A DNA stretch of 64,000 nt from Neptuniibacter sp. 1_MG-2023 (GTDB taxonomy: Bacteria; Pseudomonadota; Gammaproteobacteria; Pseudomonadales; Balneatricaceae), in NCBI RefSeq assembly GCF_030547185.1, contig NZ_JAUOQR010000003.1, forward strand, positions 248,001-312,000, written 5' to 3'. Positions 9,472-17,851 of the stretch are shown here, in pieces; position 1 is the stretch's first letter; every line of letters begins with the position of its first letter. A program made the translations under genes and the position numbers. The notes beneath the pieces were generated by a model that searched no databases, was not told where the DNA came from, and saw only the letters and a program-made list of their open reading frames with translations.

Positions 9472-10440
9472 ATGAGTGACTGGCGGCCATCGGCAACAAT
9501 TGAAAACTTGCGTCATCGGGCGCAGCTTTTTGATCATATTCGCGACTTTTTTAAGCAATTAGATGTGCTAGAAGTTGATACGCCAGTGATGTCGCAGTGT
9601 GCCGTAAGTGATCCTTTTATCGATAGTTTTGAGCTTAACTATTGTCCCGTCGTTGGTGTTGATGAGCAAACCTATTATCTTCAAACATCACCTGAATATG
9701 CGATGAAACGTCTACTGGCTGCGGGTAGTGGCGCTATCTATCAAATGAGCAAAGTGTTTCGCAATGGTGAGTATGGCAGCCGCCACAACCCTGAGTTTAC
9801 TATGTTGGAGTGGTATCAGCCCGGTTATGATGATCATCAGTTAATGGATGAAGTAGAAGCGTTAGTGGTACCTATTTTGGGCTTAAAAAGTATAGAGAGA
9901 ATTACCTACTCAGACCTTTTTATGCGTTATTTAGGTTTTCGCCCAGAGCTGGTGGGAGTTGATCGTTTGGTTGCTGAAACCAAAAAATATGTGGATATAA
10001 CGCTGCAAGATGATGACCCTGATACGTGGTTGAACCTTTTGATCTCCCATGTAATTGAGCCTCAGCTAAAAAAGGTCGCTGCGATTTTCGTCACTGAATA
10101 CCCAGCCTCTCAAGCTGCGCTTGCGAAGGTGCGGAAAAATAGTGCTGGTGGATGGGTTGCGGCGCGGTTTGAGTTGTTTGTGAACGGTGTTGAATTGGCT
10201 AATGGCTATCATGAGCTGACCGATCCACAAGAACAACAGAAGCGTTTGCAGATTGATCAAACACACCGAGAGCGATTGCAGCTTCCGCAGCGCCCCTTAG
10301 ATTATCGCTTAGTCGAGGCGCTGGAAGCAGGCTTGCCCGATTGTGCTGGAGTTGCCTTAGGTGTTGATCGCTTATTAATGCTTGCATTAAATGCGGGTTC
10401 TATTGCTGAGGTCATCCCTTTTGATTATTCAAAAGCTTAG
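9472..10440 (+). CDS. epmA: EF-P--(R)-beta-lysine ligase EpmA (GenX/PoxA)
   Basis: 322 aa class II lysyl-tRNA synthetase paralogue lacking the anticodon-binding domain. It charges Lys34 of EF-P with beta-lysine. Motif 2 (FRNGEYGSRHNPEFTMLEW, about 96-114) and motif 3 (GVALGVDRLLML, near 300) are intact. The start MSDWRPSATIENLRHRA follows a GAGAG ribosome binding site. It lies downstream of the efp terminator, so it probably has its own promoter in 9420-9471 or depends on readthrough. EpmC, the optional hydroxylase, is not in this window. Confidence 0.95.
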   Translation: MSDWRPSATIENLRHRAQLFDHIRDFFKQLDVLEVDTPVMSQCAVSDPFIDSFELNYCPVVGVDEQTYYLQTSPEYAMKRLLAAGSGAIYQMSKVFRNGEYGSRHNPEFTMLEWYQPGYDDHQLMDEVEALVVPILGLKSIERITYSDLFMRYLGFRPELVGVDRLVAETKKYVDITLQDDDPDTWLNLLISHVIEPQLKKVAAIFVTEYPASQAALAKVRKNSAGGWVAARFELFVNGVELANGYHELTDPQEQQKRLQIDQTHRERLQLPQRPLDYRLVEALEAGLPDCAGVALGVDRLLMLALNAGSIAEVIPFDYSKA

Positions 10441-10504
10441 TGAGTTAGATGGCGAATAAGGGTGGCTCACTTACCGAGTGTGACTTTTCCCTATGCTCTT
10501 CGCT

Positions 10505-11656
10505 TTAAGTTGGCAACTCATTAAGTAAGGCCGTTTTAATACGGTGTACGGCTTCTTCTAATGTACTTCTTGGGCAACCAAAATTTAAGCGCATATAGTT
10601 CTCGTCACCAAAGTCACGGCCTGGAGACATGCCAACCCCCGCTTGTTCAAAAAAATGTGCAGGGTTAGTTAACTTAGCACCGGATACATCGATCCATGCA
10701 AGATAGGTTGCTTCGATAGGGAGTAGTTTAAGTCCAGGGATCGAGTTGATCTCCTTTTGCAGATAATCACGGTTGCTGCGTAGGTAGTCGAGCTGTTTTT
10801 TGTTCCACTCATCCCCATCTTTATAAGCGGCCATTGTCGCGGTATAGCCGAGTAGATTGACATCAGGGACTATGCCTTTGCGCACGTTTATGAACTGCTG
10901 GCGTAATTTTTTATCTTTGATAATGGCAAAAGAGCAGCCAAGCCCTGCGATATTGTAGGTTTTGCTGGGTGCCATGAGGGTAATGGTGCGTTGAGCAATC
11001 TCTTCATTTAGTGAAGCGAGAGGGGTATGTTTTAATCCCGTTTCTAAGATAAGGTCGCAATGGATTTCATCGGAACAGACATAAAGGTTATGTTTGATAA
11101 TAAGGCTGGCAAGTGCTTCGAGTTCCTCTTGTCTGTAAACCGTTCCCCCTGGATTATGAGGGTTGCAAAAGAGAAGTAAGCGAGTGCGATCAGTTAAGTT
11201 CTTTTCTAGTGCCTCTAAGTCAAGGATAAAGCGTTGATCCACTTTTTTCAGTGGGACTGTGCATACCTCTCTATTGGATAGTCGCGGCGATGAAATAAAT
11301 GGGGGATAGATAGGTTTTGGTGAGATGACGCTATCACCACTTTTACCAACCGCACGACAGGCAAGGTTTAGTCCGCATACAAGTCCGGGTAGCCAGATGA
11401 TTGAGTCTGCATCTATTTCCCAATGATATAAGGTTTGCATACGCTGTATGACTAGCTGGTTTAATTCGCTAGGAACGACGGTATAACCAAAAATACCATG
11501 ATCTATACGCTCCTTCAGTGCGTTGATTACGCATGGAGGAGACATGAAGTCAGTATCGGCAACCCACATTGGCAAAATGTCGCTATCACCGTACTTTTCC
11601 CACTTTTGGCTGGCGGTTCCTTTTCGGTTTATTGGGCGATCGAATTCTTTATCCAT
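10505..11656 (-). CDS. MalY/PatB family PLP-dependent C-S lyase (cystathionine beta-lyase-like)
   Basis: 383 aa aminotransferase class I/II fold protein of the MalY/PatB group, which cleave cystathionine or other cysteine S-conjugates. Visible motifs are WVADTDFMSPPCV (31-43), CNPHNPGG (164-171), SDEIHCDL (195-202) and the Schiff-base lysine Lys232 in APSKTYNIAGLG. These distinguish MalY/PatB from true aspartate aminotransferases. It is convergent with epmA and divergent from leuA. Substrate preference cannot be read from sequence; a role in methionine/cysteine metabolism or sulfur release is likely. Confidence 0.87.
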   Translation of the reverse strand: MDKEFDRPINRKGTASQKWEKYGDSDILPMWVADTDFMSPPCVINALKERIDHGIFGYTVVPSELNQLVIQRMQTLYHWEIDADSIIWLPGLVCGLNLACRAVGKSGDSVISPKPIYPPFISSPRLSNREVCTVPLKKVDQRFILDLEALEKNLTDRTRLLLFCNPHNPGGTVYRQEELEALASLIIKHNLYVCSDEIHCDLILETGLKHTPLASLNEEIAQRTITLMAPSKTYNIAGLGCSFAIIKDKKLRQQFINVRKGIVPDVNLLGYTATMAAYKDGDEWNKKQLDYLRSNRDYLQKEINSIPGLKLLPIEATYLAWIDVSGAKLTNPAHFFEQAGVGMSPGRDFGDENYMRLNFGCPRSTLEEAVHRIKTALLNELPT

Positions 11657-11965
11657 GATGATCTTCTTTTGTTGTATTAAGAGGTAAACATTGGTTGCAA
11701 AACATAGCTCCGGCGCTATAGTGGGTGGTCACTGGGTAACCACGCATATCCCTACTTTTATAGCCAAGTAATAGGCTATATAAAGAGTATTACAACGCAG
11801 ATTGCTATTTCCATAAGATAGCCAGTTTTAGCTATTAAAAACTATTTTTTGGAACTTAGAGTATAGTTCTCTAGTGCCCTTTTTTGTCCAGTTTTTGTAA
11901 AGAATTTAGAGAGTGGCGATAATAGTAAATATTGATCGCTGGTGAGTTGGTTTGGAGCGCTCCTA
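11657..11965. other. Intergenic region between patB-like gene and leuA
   Basis: 309 bases holding the divergent promoters. I looked for a leucine-rich leader peptide with attenuator before leuA and found none. A perfect 10-base palindrome, GGAGCGCTCC (11954-11963), contains the leuA Shine-Dalgarno GGAG and ends two bases before the ATG. It is too tight to fold as a hairpin but could be a protein site. Confidence 0.4.
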
Positions 11966-13507
11966 ATGAATAATGATAATCGTGTAATTATATTTGATAC
12001 AACCTTACGTGACGGTGAGCAAAGTCCTGGTGCGTCCATGACTCGTGACGAGAAACTGCGTATTGCCATGCAGTTAGAGAAGATGCGAGTCGATGTGATT
12101 GAGGCTGGTTTTGCTATTGCCAGTCAAGGGGACTTTGAATCGGTTAAGGCGATTGCTGATACAGTAACTGGAAGTCGTATCTGTTCATTATCCCGTGCTT
12201 TAGATGCCGATATTGATCGTGCAGGCGAAGCGCTACAAAATGCGGCAATGGGGCGTATCCATACCTTTATTGCAACCTCGCCTATTCATATGAAGTACAA
12301 GCTTCAGATGCAGCCTGATCAAGTGGTAGAACAAGCGGTTAAAGCGGTTACTCGAGCACGTAATTTGATTGACGATGTTGAGTTCTCATTAGAAGATGCC
12401 AGCCGTTCTGAACTTGATTTTATGTGTCGAATCATCGAAAAAGTGATTGATGCGGGTGCTCGCACTATTAATATCCCAGATACTGTAGGTTATGCAGTTC
12501 CGGGTGAGTTTGCGAATACTATAGGACAGCTGATTCAACGTATCCCTAATGCGGATAAAGCGGTTTTTTCAGTGCACTGTCATAATGATTTAGGCTTGGC
12601 TGTGGCTAACTCTCTTGCTGCGGTGGGAGCCGGTGCGCGTCAGGTTGAATGTACGATTAATGGTTTAGGTGAGCGGGCAGGTAATGCTTCGCTTGAAGAG
12701 ATCGTTATGGCGATTCGGACACGTAAAGATTCTTTGGGTGTTTCGACTAATATAGATACCACTCAGATTGTTCCAGCTTCTCGCTTAGTTTCTAGTGTTA
12801 CTGGTTTTCCTGTGCAGCCAAATAAGGCAATTGTGGGGGCTAACGCGTTTGCCCATGAATCAGGTATTCATCAGGATGGTGTACTTAAGCACCGTGAAAC
12901 TTATGAGATTATGACAGCTCAGGATGTGGGCTGGAATACTAACCGCATGGTGTTGGGTAAGCACTCTGGGCGTGCTGCATTCCGTAGTCGTTTAGAGGAG
13001 TTAGGTACATCGCTGTCCTCTGACCTTGAATTGAATAATGCCTTTTCGCGTTTTAAAGAGCTTGCCGATAAAAAGCATGAGATCTTTGATGAGGATCTGG
13101 TTGCTCTAGTGAGTGATACACGTGCAGCAGCAAGCAGCGAGCAATTCAAACTAAGCAGTTTGTCGGTGGTATCACAAACAGGTGAAACGCCAACAGCGAC
13201 TATAGTGATACAAGTCGGTGATCAAGAGAAAACGGCAGAAGCTGAAGGGAGTGGTCCAGTGGATGCGACGTTTAAAGCGATCGAATCTATCGCTAACTCG
13301 GGTGCTAGTTTACAGATCTATTCGGTGAATGCCGTTACTGAAGGCACTGACTCTCAAGGTGAAGTAACTGTTCGTCTTGAAAAAGGTGGGCGTATCGTTA
13401 ATGGTTTAGGCGCAGACACTGATATTATTATCGCTTCAGCTAAGGCTTATATCCATGCGCTGAACATGCTTGAAGCAAACGTTCAGAAAGCGCATCCCCA
13501 AGTATAA
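11966..13507 (+). CDS. leuA: 2-isopropylmalate synthase
   Basis: 513 aa, first committed enzyme of leucine synthesis (acetyl-CoA plus 2-oxoisovalerate). The start [24 protein letters not shown] carries the DTTLRDGEQ signature of the HMGL-like TIM barrel. The metal/active-site HCHNDLGLA motif and [14 protein letters not shown] follow. The C-terminal LeuA regulatory (leucine-binding) domain is present (about 390-505). A GTG at 11942 is in frame, but the ATG at 11966 has GGAG at good spacing and matches the family start. Long LeuA type 1 form. No other leu genes lie nearby. Confidence 0.95.
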   Translation: MNNDNRVIIFDTTLRDGEQSPGASMTRDEKLRIAMQLEKMRVDVIEAGFAIASQGDFESVKAIADTVTGSRICSLSRALDADIDRAGEALQNAAMGRIHTFIATSPIHMKYKLQMQPDQVVEQAVKAVTRARNLIDDVEFSLEDASRSELDFMCRIIEKVIDAGARTINIPDTVGYAVPGEFANTIGQLIQRIPNADKAVFSVHCHNDLGLAVANSLAAVGAGARQVECTINGLGERAGNASLEEIVMAIRTRKDSLGVSTNIDTTQIVPASRLVSSVTGFPVQPNKAIVGANAFAHESGIHQDGVLKHRETYEIMTAQDVGWNTNRMVLGKHSGRAAFRSRLEELGTSLSSDLELNNAFSRFKELADKKHEIFDEDLVALVSDTRAAASSEQFKLSSLSVVSQTGETPTATIVIQVGDQEKTAEAEGSGPVDATFKAIESIANSGASLQIYSVNAVTEGTDSQGEVTVRLEKGGRIVNGLGADTDIIIASAKAYIHALNMLEANVQKAHPQV

Positions 13508-13534
13508 CAAACAGTGAAGGTTTAGATCGTCAAT

Positions 13535-14458
13535 ATGGAGCAAGAGCAGCTTCGTCATCAATATTTAGAGGCCCTAGGGGTCTCTAGTTGGCTGCCTTGT
13601 GCTGTATTACCTAATGCTGCTGATTCGGCGGAGTGGGTATCTGATTTTAGATATCCAGCGCCAGATATTCCTTTTGAGTCTGATCGGGTCGCAAGTGCTC
13701 GTTCGGCTTTGGGGCAGCAGGGGGCGTCTAAAGGTAGTTCTTCACCTCAAACTCAAACCCGTGGTTCTACCGCTTCTGTGGCAACTGCTCAGCAAGGGAT
13801 GTCACAAGCTAGAGCTGCTTTAGGACTAGCCGTTGCTGAGCCTGCTGAGAAAACAGCAGCGCCATCTCCTTCTGTTCAGACACCTTCGCTATCACCAGCT
13901 GTATCCGCACCTTCGTCACCTATTGTTGAGGTGGGAGTGAGTGAGGATGATGCCGCCGCAAGTGTACAGGTAGATACTGATCTTGAGCCACCACGATTTA
14001 AGTTAGCTTATTTCAGGGTTGGAGAGTTGTTAGTGATTGATAGTGTACCTCCTCAAGGAGGGCATTTTGGGGATAACTATCAAGCATTGGCCATCGCAAT
14101 TGCGGCTGCTCTTGGTTTTAGGGGTGAGCAAGGATCCGCTTTTATGCTGCCTTGGCCTATGTTTGCAAGCAAAACCTTAGATCAAGGCTATAAACAGGCC
14201 GCTATTGCGGTACAGCATAAGTTGAGTAAGGAGTTACAGGCGCATCCTGTTAAAGCAGTTTTACTATTTGGTGAGATCGCTGTTCAAATGGTAATGGAGC
14301 GTCAAGAGCCACTTGAGCAGCTGAAAGGTATCTGTTTTGAGGTACGGGCGGGTATTAAAGCCATAGCGAGTCATAGTTTGACCGAAGCGATGCAGTTACC
14401 TGGCATTAAAAAACAGCTTTGGACCGATTTGCAGCCGTTATTAGCAAAGCTTCCATAA
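13535..14458 (+). CDS. Probable DNA polymerase III psi subunit (HolD), pseudomonad-type
   Basis: 307 aa. The N-terminal 30 residues (YLEALGVSSWLPCAVLPNA) resemble the E. coli HolD start (QLGITQWSLRRPGAL). Residues about 50-145 are a low-complexity Ser/Pro/Ala/Gln linker. The folded C-terminal part (148-307) ends LPGIKKQLWTDLQPLL, similar to the HolD helix RAALWQQI. The gene lies directly upstream of rimI with a 1-base gap, the same order as holD-rimI in E. coli. Pseudomonas has a long, poorly conserved psi encoded next to rimI. Assignment rests on synteny and weak motifs; otherwise it is a hypothetical protein. It lies 27 bases after leuA. Confidence 0.6.
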   Translation: MEQEQLRHQYLEALGVSSWLPCAVLPNAADSAEWVSDFRYPAPDIPFESDRVASARSALGQQGASKGSSSPQTQTRGSTASVATAQQGMSQARAALGLAVAEPAEKTAAPSPSVQTPSLSPAVSAPSSPIVEVGVSEDDAAASVQVDTDLEPPRFKLAYFRVGELLVIDSVPPQGGHFGDNYQALAIAIAAALGFRGEQGSAFMLPWPMFASKTLDQGYKQAAIAVQHKLSKELQAHPVKAVLLFGEIAVQMVMERQEPLEQLKGICFEVRAGIKAIASHSLTEAMQLPGIKKQLWTDLQPLLAKLP

Positions 14459-14459
14459 C

Positions 14460-14912
14460 ATGATGGCGATTATTCAACCGCTTACGGCCGCCAATTTATC
14501 GGCACTTATCCAATTGGAAAACGAGTGTTTTGTAGGGGGGTGGTCTCAAACTCAACTTGTCAGACAGCTGGAACATCCGCGTGGAATCTCTTTAGGGATA
14601 TTTGCGCCAGATCTTGTCGGGTTTATTTTGCTGAGCACTTTGTTGGATGAGGCTGAGTTATTGCAGATCGCTGTTGATTCTCAACATCGCGGTGAAGGGT
14701 TAGGCCAGCAGCTGTTAGCCGCTTGTATGCCCTTACTTGAAGAGCAGCAAATAAAGCGTTTGATGTTGGAGGTTCGAGAGTCAAACCTTGCAGCGCGATC
14801 GTTGTATAATAGTTTTGGATTTATTGAAGACGGTCGGCGTAAAGGTTACTACGTTTCGTTAGAGTCTCCTACGGTTCGAGAAGATGCGCTCCTGCTTAGT
14901 TTAATGCTGTAA
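14460..14912 (+). CDS. rimI: Ribosomal-protein-alanine N-acetyltransferase RimI
   Basis: 150 aa GNAT acetyltransferase; in E. coli RimI acetylates the N-terminus of ribosomal protein S18. The acetyl-CoA loop is QHRGEGLGQQLL (75-86), followed by MLEVRESNLAARSLYNSFGF (about 102-121), the typical RimI signature. Two ATGs are adjacent (14460 and 14463) and either may be used. It starts one base after the psi-like gene, implying coupling. The C-terminal EDALLLSLML tail matches the family. Confidence 0.9.
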   Translation: MMAIIQPLTAANLSALIQLENECFVGGWSQTQLVRQLEHPRGISLGIFAPDLVGFILLSTLLDEAELLQIAVDSQHRGEGLGQQLLAACMPLLEEQQIKRLMLEVRESNLAARSLYNSFGFIEDGRRKGYYVSLESPTVREDALLLSLML

Positions 14913-14944
14913 CAATCTTAAGCACACTGATATGAAGATATATT

Positions 14945-15613
14945 ATGAGTTTCACTAATGGATTAATAACGGCTCCTTGGTTGTTTCTAGGGGGAGTGGT
15001 TTATCTTTTTGCTTTAGGGTTTGCTTTACGCAATACCCCTTGGCGTGTCTTCTTAGATAATAAAACCTTACAGCACATGCTGGGTGGAGCAACCGTTTTA
15101 TTGGTGGTTCTCTGGTCTATGCGGGCAGGAATTTCGCCGGGTTTAGGGATTCATTTTTTAGGCGTGACGATGATGACACTAGTTTTTGGTTGGGATCTAG
15201 CGATCTTATCAGGGACTGTGGCTTTGTTAAGTATGGGAATCATCGGTCGAGAAAGCTGGGATAGTTTGTTTTTAAGTGGCGTGTGTTCCATTCTTTGCCC
15301 TGTGGCTATTACCTGTTTCGTTCATAGGTTTGTGGATAAAAAGCTAAGTAAGAACTTTTTTGTCTTTCTTTTTCTTTGTGGCTTTTTCGGAGCCGGTTTA
15401 TCTTCCGCTGGAGCAGGGTTGCTTGCGAGCTCGGTGTTAGTTTTAGATGGTGTGTACAGTCTGGAAAAGGTTTTCTTAGAGTATCTACGTTATTTGCCGC
15501 TTATTATGTTTCCTGAGGGGCTGATGAATGGGATTATTTTGACCGGGATGTTGGTTTTTCATCCTGATTGGGTGAGAGGCTTTGATGCTAAAGCTTATAT
15601 TGATGATCAATAA
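14945..15613 (+). CDS. CbiM-like energy-coupling factor transporter permease (integral membrane)
   Basis: 222 aa with about six hydrophobic segments. It resembles ECF-type permeases of the CbiM/NikM family used for cobalt or nickel uptake. Visible elements are LGIHFLGVTMMTLVFGW and a C-terminal PLIMFPEGLMNGIILTGML. No ATPase or T-component gene lies next to it, and the His-rich N-terminal metal site of true CbiM (M-H-I-x-D-G) is not seen. It may therefore be an orphan relative of unknown substrate. It follows rimI by 32 bases and is convergent with the response regulator gene. Confidence 0.6.
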   Translation: MSFTNGLITAPWLFLGGVVYLFALGFALRNTPWRVFLDNKTLQHMLGGATVLLVVLWSMRAGISPGLGIHFLGVTMMTLVFGWDLAILSGTVALLSMGIIGRESWDSLFLSGVCSILCPVAITCFVHRFVDKKLSKNFFVFLFLCGFFGAGLSSAGAGLLASSVLVLDGVYSLEKVFLEYLRYLPLIMFPEGLMNGIILTGMLVFHPDWVRGFDAKAYIDDQ

Positions 15614-15627
15614 GGTTCGCTTAGTGA

Positions 15628-16158
15628 TTAACGTTTGACGGGACGTTTAGCTAATTTCCGTTGTAAGGTTCTACGGTGCATCCCTAACGCGCGTGCCGTG
15701 GCTGATATATTGCCTTCATGTTCGTTAAGTACTTTTTGAATATGTTCCCATTCCAAGCGATTAACTGACATAGGTTGTTCAGTAACTTCACGCTCAGCAT
15801 CGGCTTCCACTTGATCTAAGGCGGCTAAGATTTGCTCAGCGTCAGCTGGCTTGGGTAAGTACTGTGTTGCTCCAAGTTTAATCGCTTCTACTGCGGTCGC
15901 TATGCTGGCGTAGCCGGTTAGCATTAGAATCCGCATCTCTGCATTTTTTTCTTTCAGGTGAGGGATAATACTTAAACCTGAACTACCCTCCATTTTTAGG
16001 TCGACAGTTGCTAAGTCCGGTATCCAATTCTCGATCAGCAGTGCTGTATCTTCCGCACTTCGTGCGACTTGAACATCAAACCCCCTGCGAGTCATGGCAC
16101 GGGATAGAACCCGGGTAAATGTTGGATCGTCATCGACAATAAGGAAGCGCTTAGTCAT
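15628..16158 (-). CDS. RegA/RoxR-type response regulator
   Basis: 176 aa. The receiver domain has the acidic pair Asp10-Asp11, phosphoacceptor Asp53 (in ATVDLKM) and the conserved lysine in QYLPKPADAE. A C-terminal Fis-like helix-turn-helix (about 140-172, NISATARALGMHRRTLQRKL) is the hallmark of the RegA/PrrA/ActR/RoxR family of global redox regulators. The gene overlaps the histidine kinase gene by 8 bases. Targets typically include cytochrome oxidases and other respiratory genes; none is visible beside it. Confidence 0.88.
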   Translation of the reverse strand: MTKRFLIVDDDPTFTRVLSRAMTRRGFDVQVARSAEDTALLIENWIPDLATVDLKMEGSSGLSIIPHLKEKNAEMRILMLTGYASIATAVEAIKLGATQYLPKPADAEQILAALDQVEADAEREVTEQPMSVNRLEWEHIQKVLNEHEGNISATARALGMHRRTLQRKLAKRPVKR

Positions 16159-17404
16159 GTTTTTTCCTTATTGGGAGAGTAACTTCTGTTAATGTCCCCC
16201 CTTCGGAATGGTTATATAAACGAACATCACCATCATAACGGGCTAGCGTTGTGGCGGTTAAGAATAGGCCAATGCCTAATCCTTTGCCTTTAGTGGTAAT
16301 AAACGGCTTGCCTAAGTTATCACTTTGTTCAAGGCTAATACCGGGTCCCCAATCATGAATGCGGAAGTAGGTTTGTTGTTGATCCCAATCTAATTCTATT
16401 TGAAGATTTTTTGGGTTTGCATCCGCTGCATTATTGAGCAGATTCAGTAATGATTGTTTGAGTGATGTTGTGCAGCTGAGATAGGGTGCATCACCTAGTC
16501 CCATCACTGTATAGCTCTTGCTGACCTCAGGGCGCTGCACCATTAGTTGCTCTAAAGTGTCCTCAATAAGCTCAGTTGCTGGGATCCACTGTGTTGTCGA
16601 ATGTTCATCTTTAACACTTTGAGTCATCTGCTTTAAGCGATCGGCACAGATCTCCGTTTGCTGGTAAAGCAATTGGAGGTCTTCTTGTAATTCGGGGTTT
16701 TGCTTATGTTCATATTCAAGTTCTTTTAGTAGCACTTGCATAGTGCTCAAGGGAGTGCCGAGTTCGTGTGCGGTGCCTGCAGCCATGGTTGCTAATGATA
16801 ATAGCTGTTGATCCTGGATATGCTTTTCTCTTTCTTGTTCCAGCTTTTCCTGCTGGTGTTGCATGGATTGGCGCATTCTAACAATGAAGTAAGTAATCAC
16901 TAACACTGTCAGTAAAAAGTTAATCCACATGCCTACAATATGTATATCAAAAAGCTCCATAACACGGTGCTGGTGGCTGTCACCTAGTTTGAAAATGGGT
17001 TCGTAGTAGAACAGTAAGGAGCTATAAATGACGACGATCATAAGAGCGATAAGCCACACATATCGTTTAGAGAGTGTCGCTGAGGCAATAATAAGCGGGA
17101 CTAGTAATAAAAAGATAAAGGGGTTTGTTGCGCCCCCGGTATGAAATAGTAGAGCGCCATATAATGACATCTCGGCTATAAGCTGAGTAAAAAATTCAGG
17201 TTCAGTAACCGGCCAAGGTGAAAAAAGTCGTGCGTAGGTGATTAAGTTTAGGAGGGCTAAAGTTCCTAAGGTTGAGCTGATTTTCCAAACATTTAAATCT
17301 GCGTGTAAGCCATAAATAGCGAAGATAACAGCAAGACACTGACCAAACAGTGTGACTGAACGAATATAAGAAAGCTGTAATAGATTGTCGCGATGATTAG
17401 CCAT
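16151..17404 (-). CDS. RegB/RoxS-type redox sensor histidine kinase
   Basis: 417 aa with about six transmembrane helices (residues 15-178). The quinone-sensing redox box GGATNPF is at 90-96. The dimerisation/phosphoacceptor motif AAGTAHELGTPLSTM has His213. Cys253 (in EICADRL) is at the position of the redox-active cysteine of RegB. An HATPase domain follows with GKPFITTKGKGLGIGLFL. Together with the overlapping regulator this is a RegBA/PrrBA/RoxSR system that should read the ubiquinone pool. The family is clear; the precise local name (RoxS or RegB) is not. Confidence 0.88.
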   Translation of the reverse strand: MANHRDNLLQLSYIRSVTLFGQCLAVIFAIYGLHADLNVWKISSTLGTLALLNLITYARLFSPWPVTEPEFFTQLIAEMSLYGALLFHTGGATNPFIFLLLVPLIIASATLSKRYVWLIALMIVVIYSSLLFYYEPIFKLGDSHQHRVMELFDIHIVGMWINFLLTVLVITYFIVRMRQSMQHQQEKLEQEREKHIQDQQLLSLATMAAGTAHELGTPLSTMQVLLKELEYEHKQNPELQEDLQLLYQQTEICADRLKQMTQSVKDEHSTTQWIPATELIEDTLEQLMVQRPEVSKSYTVMGLGDAPYLSCTTSLKQSLLNLLNNAADANPKNLQIELDWDQQQTYFRIHDWGPGISLEQSDNLGKPFITTKGKGLGIGLFLTATTLARYDGDVRLYNHSEGGTLTEVTLPIRKKHD

Positions 17405-17618
17405 AACGATATTATACCCCAGAGAGGGTTAAGTAAGGCGAGGCAAAATGTCGCAGTTAGGCGGTTTTTTATACCTAGGATAGGGGTAGAGTATTTTTCT
17501 ACTTCTATAAATTTAGATTTAGGTATAGGTTGTGAAATAGAGAAGGGATTAGGGTTTTTGATTGGCGAAAAGGGGGAGATTGCCATTTTCCCTGTAGTGA
17601 TAGACTTCCTTTATTTTT

Positions 17619-17653
17619 GGCTGGATATTATAATCAAATTATAATATCCAGCC
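17619..17653. promoter_or_regulatory. 35-base perfect inverted repeat overlapping a promoter (operator candidate)
   Basis: Arm GGCTGGATATTATAAT (17619-17634), spacer CAA, arm ATTATAATATCCAGCC (17638-17653): 16 of 16 bases pair. It contains a good promoter for the RHH gene, TTGGCT (17617-17622), 17-base spacer, TATAAT (17640-17645). Its downstream end is 13 bases before the ATG at 17667. A dyad covering -35 to +1 is the classic layout for autorepression by a small DNA-binding protein. The regulator-site link is inferred. Confidence 0.75.
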
Positions 17654-17666
17654 AACGGAAACGAAT

Positions 17667-17843
17667 ATGGAATCTAAAACTGCTCGCTTTACTGTTCTGC
17701 TCGATCCAAGAAAGAAGAAAGCTTTTGAGCAATTATGTGCGTCGCAAGATTTAACCCCTTCCCAAGTTGTTCGTCAACTTATGCGAGGTTACCTTGAGCA
17801 GCATGGCGTTGATTATTTGAGTAAAGCTGAGGATGATAGCTAA
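17667..17843 (+). CDS. Small ribbon-helix-helix (CopG/Arc-like) DNA-binding protein
   Basis: 58 aa: starts MESKTARFTVLLDPRKKKAF, then a central helix pair ending VVRQLMRGYLEQHG. The beta-strand (ARFTVLL) plus two amphipathic helices with a TPSQVVRQLM turn fit the RHH fold of CopG/MetJ/Arc repressors. Spacing from CGGAAACGAAT to the ATG is acceptable. It is not followed by a toxin gene; it is convergent with the SulP gene, whose stop lies 8 bases away. The upstream 35-base palindrome suggests it regulates itself, and a related site before the SulP gene suggests a shared regulon. Confidence 0.78.
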   Translation: MESKTARFTVLLDPRKKKAFEQLCASQDLTPSQVVRQLMRGYLEQHGVDYLSKAEDDS

Positions 17844-17851
17844 ACCTCAGA

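Noticed and set aside
11657-11965. Possible leucine leader peptide/attenuator before leuA
   Set aside because: No short frame rich in leucine codons and no terminator/antiterminator pair was found.
17293-17644. Overlapping open frames at the regB 5' end and in the gap before the RHH gene
   Set aside because: They lie antisense to or overlap the kinase gene or the palindrome and have no coding features.
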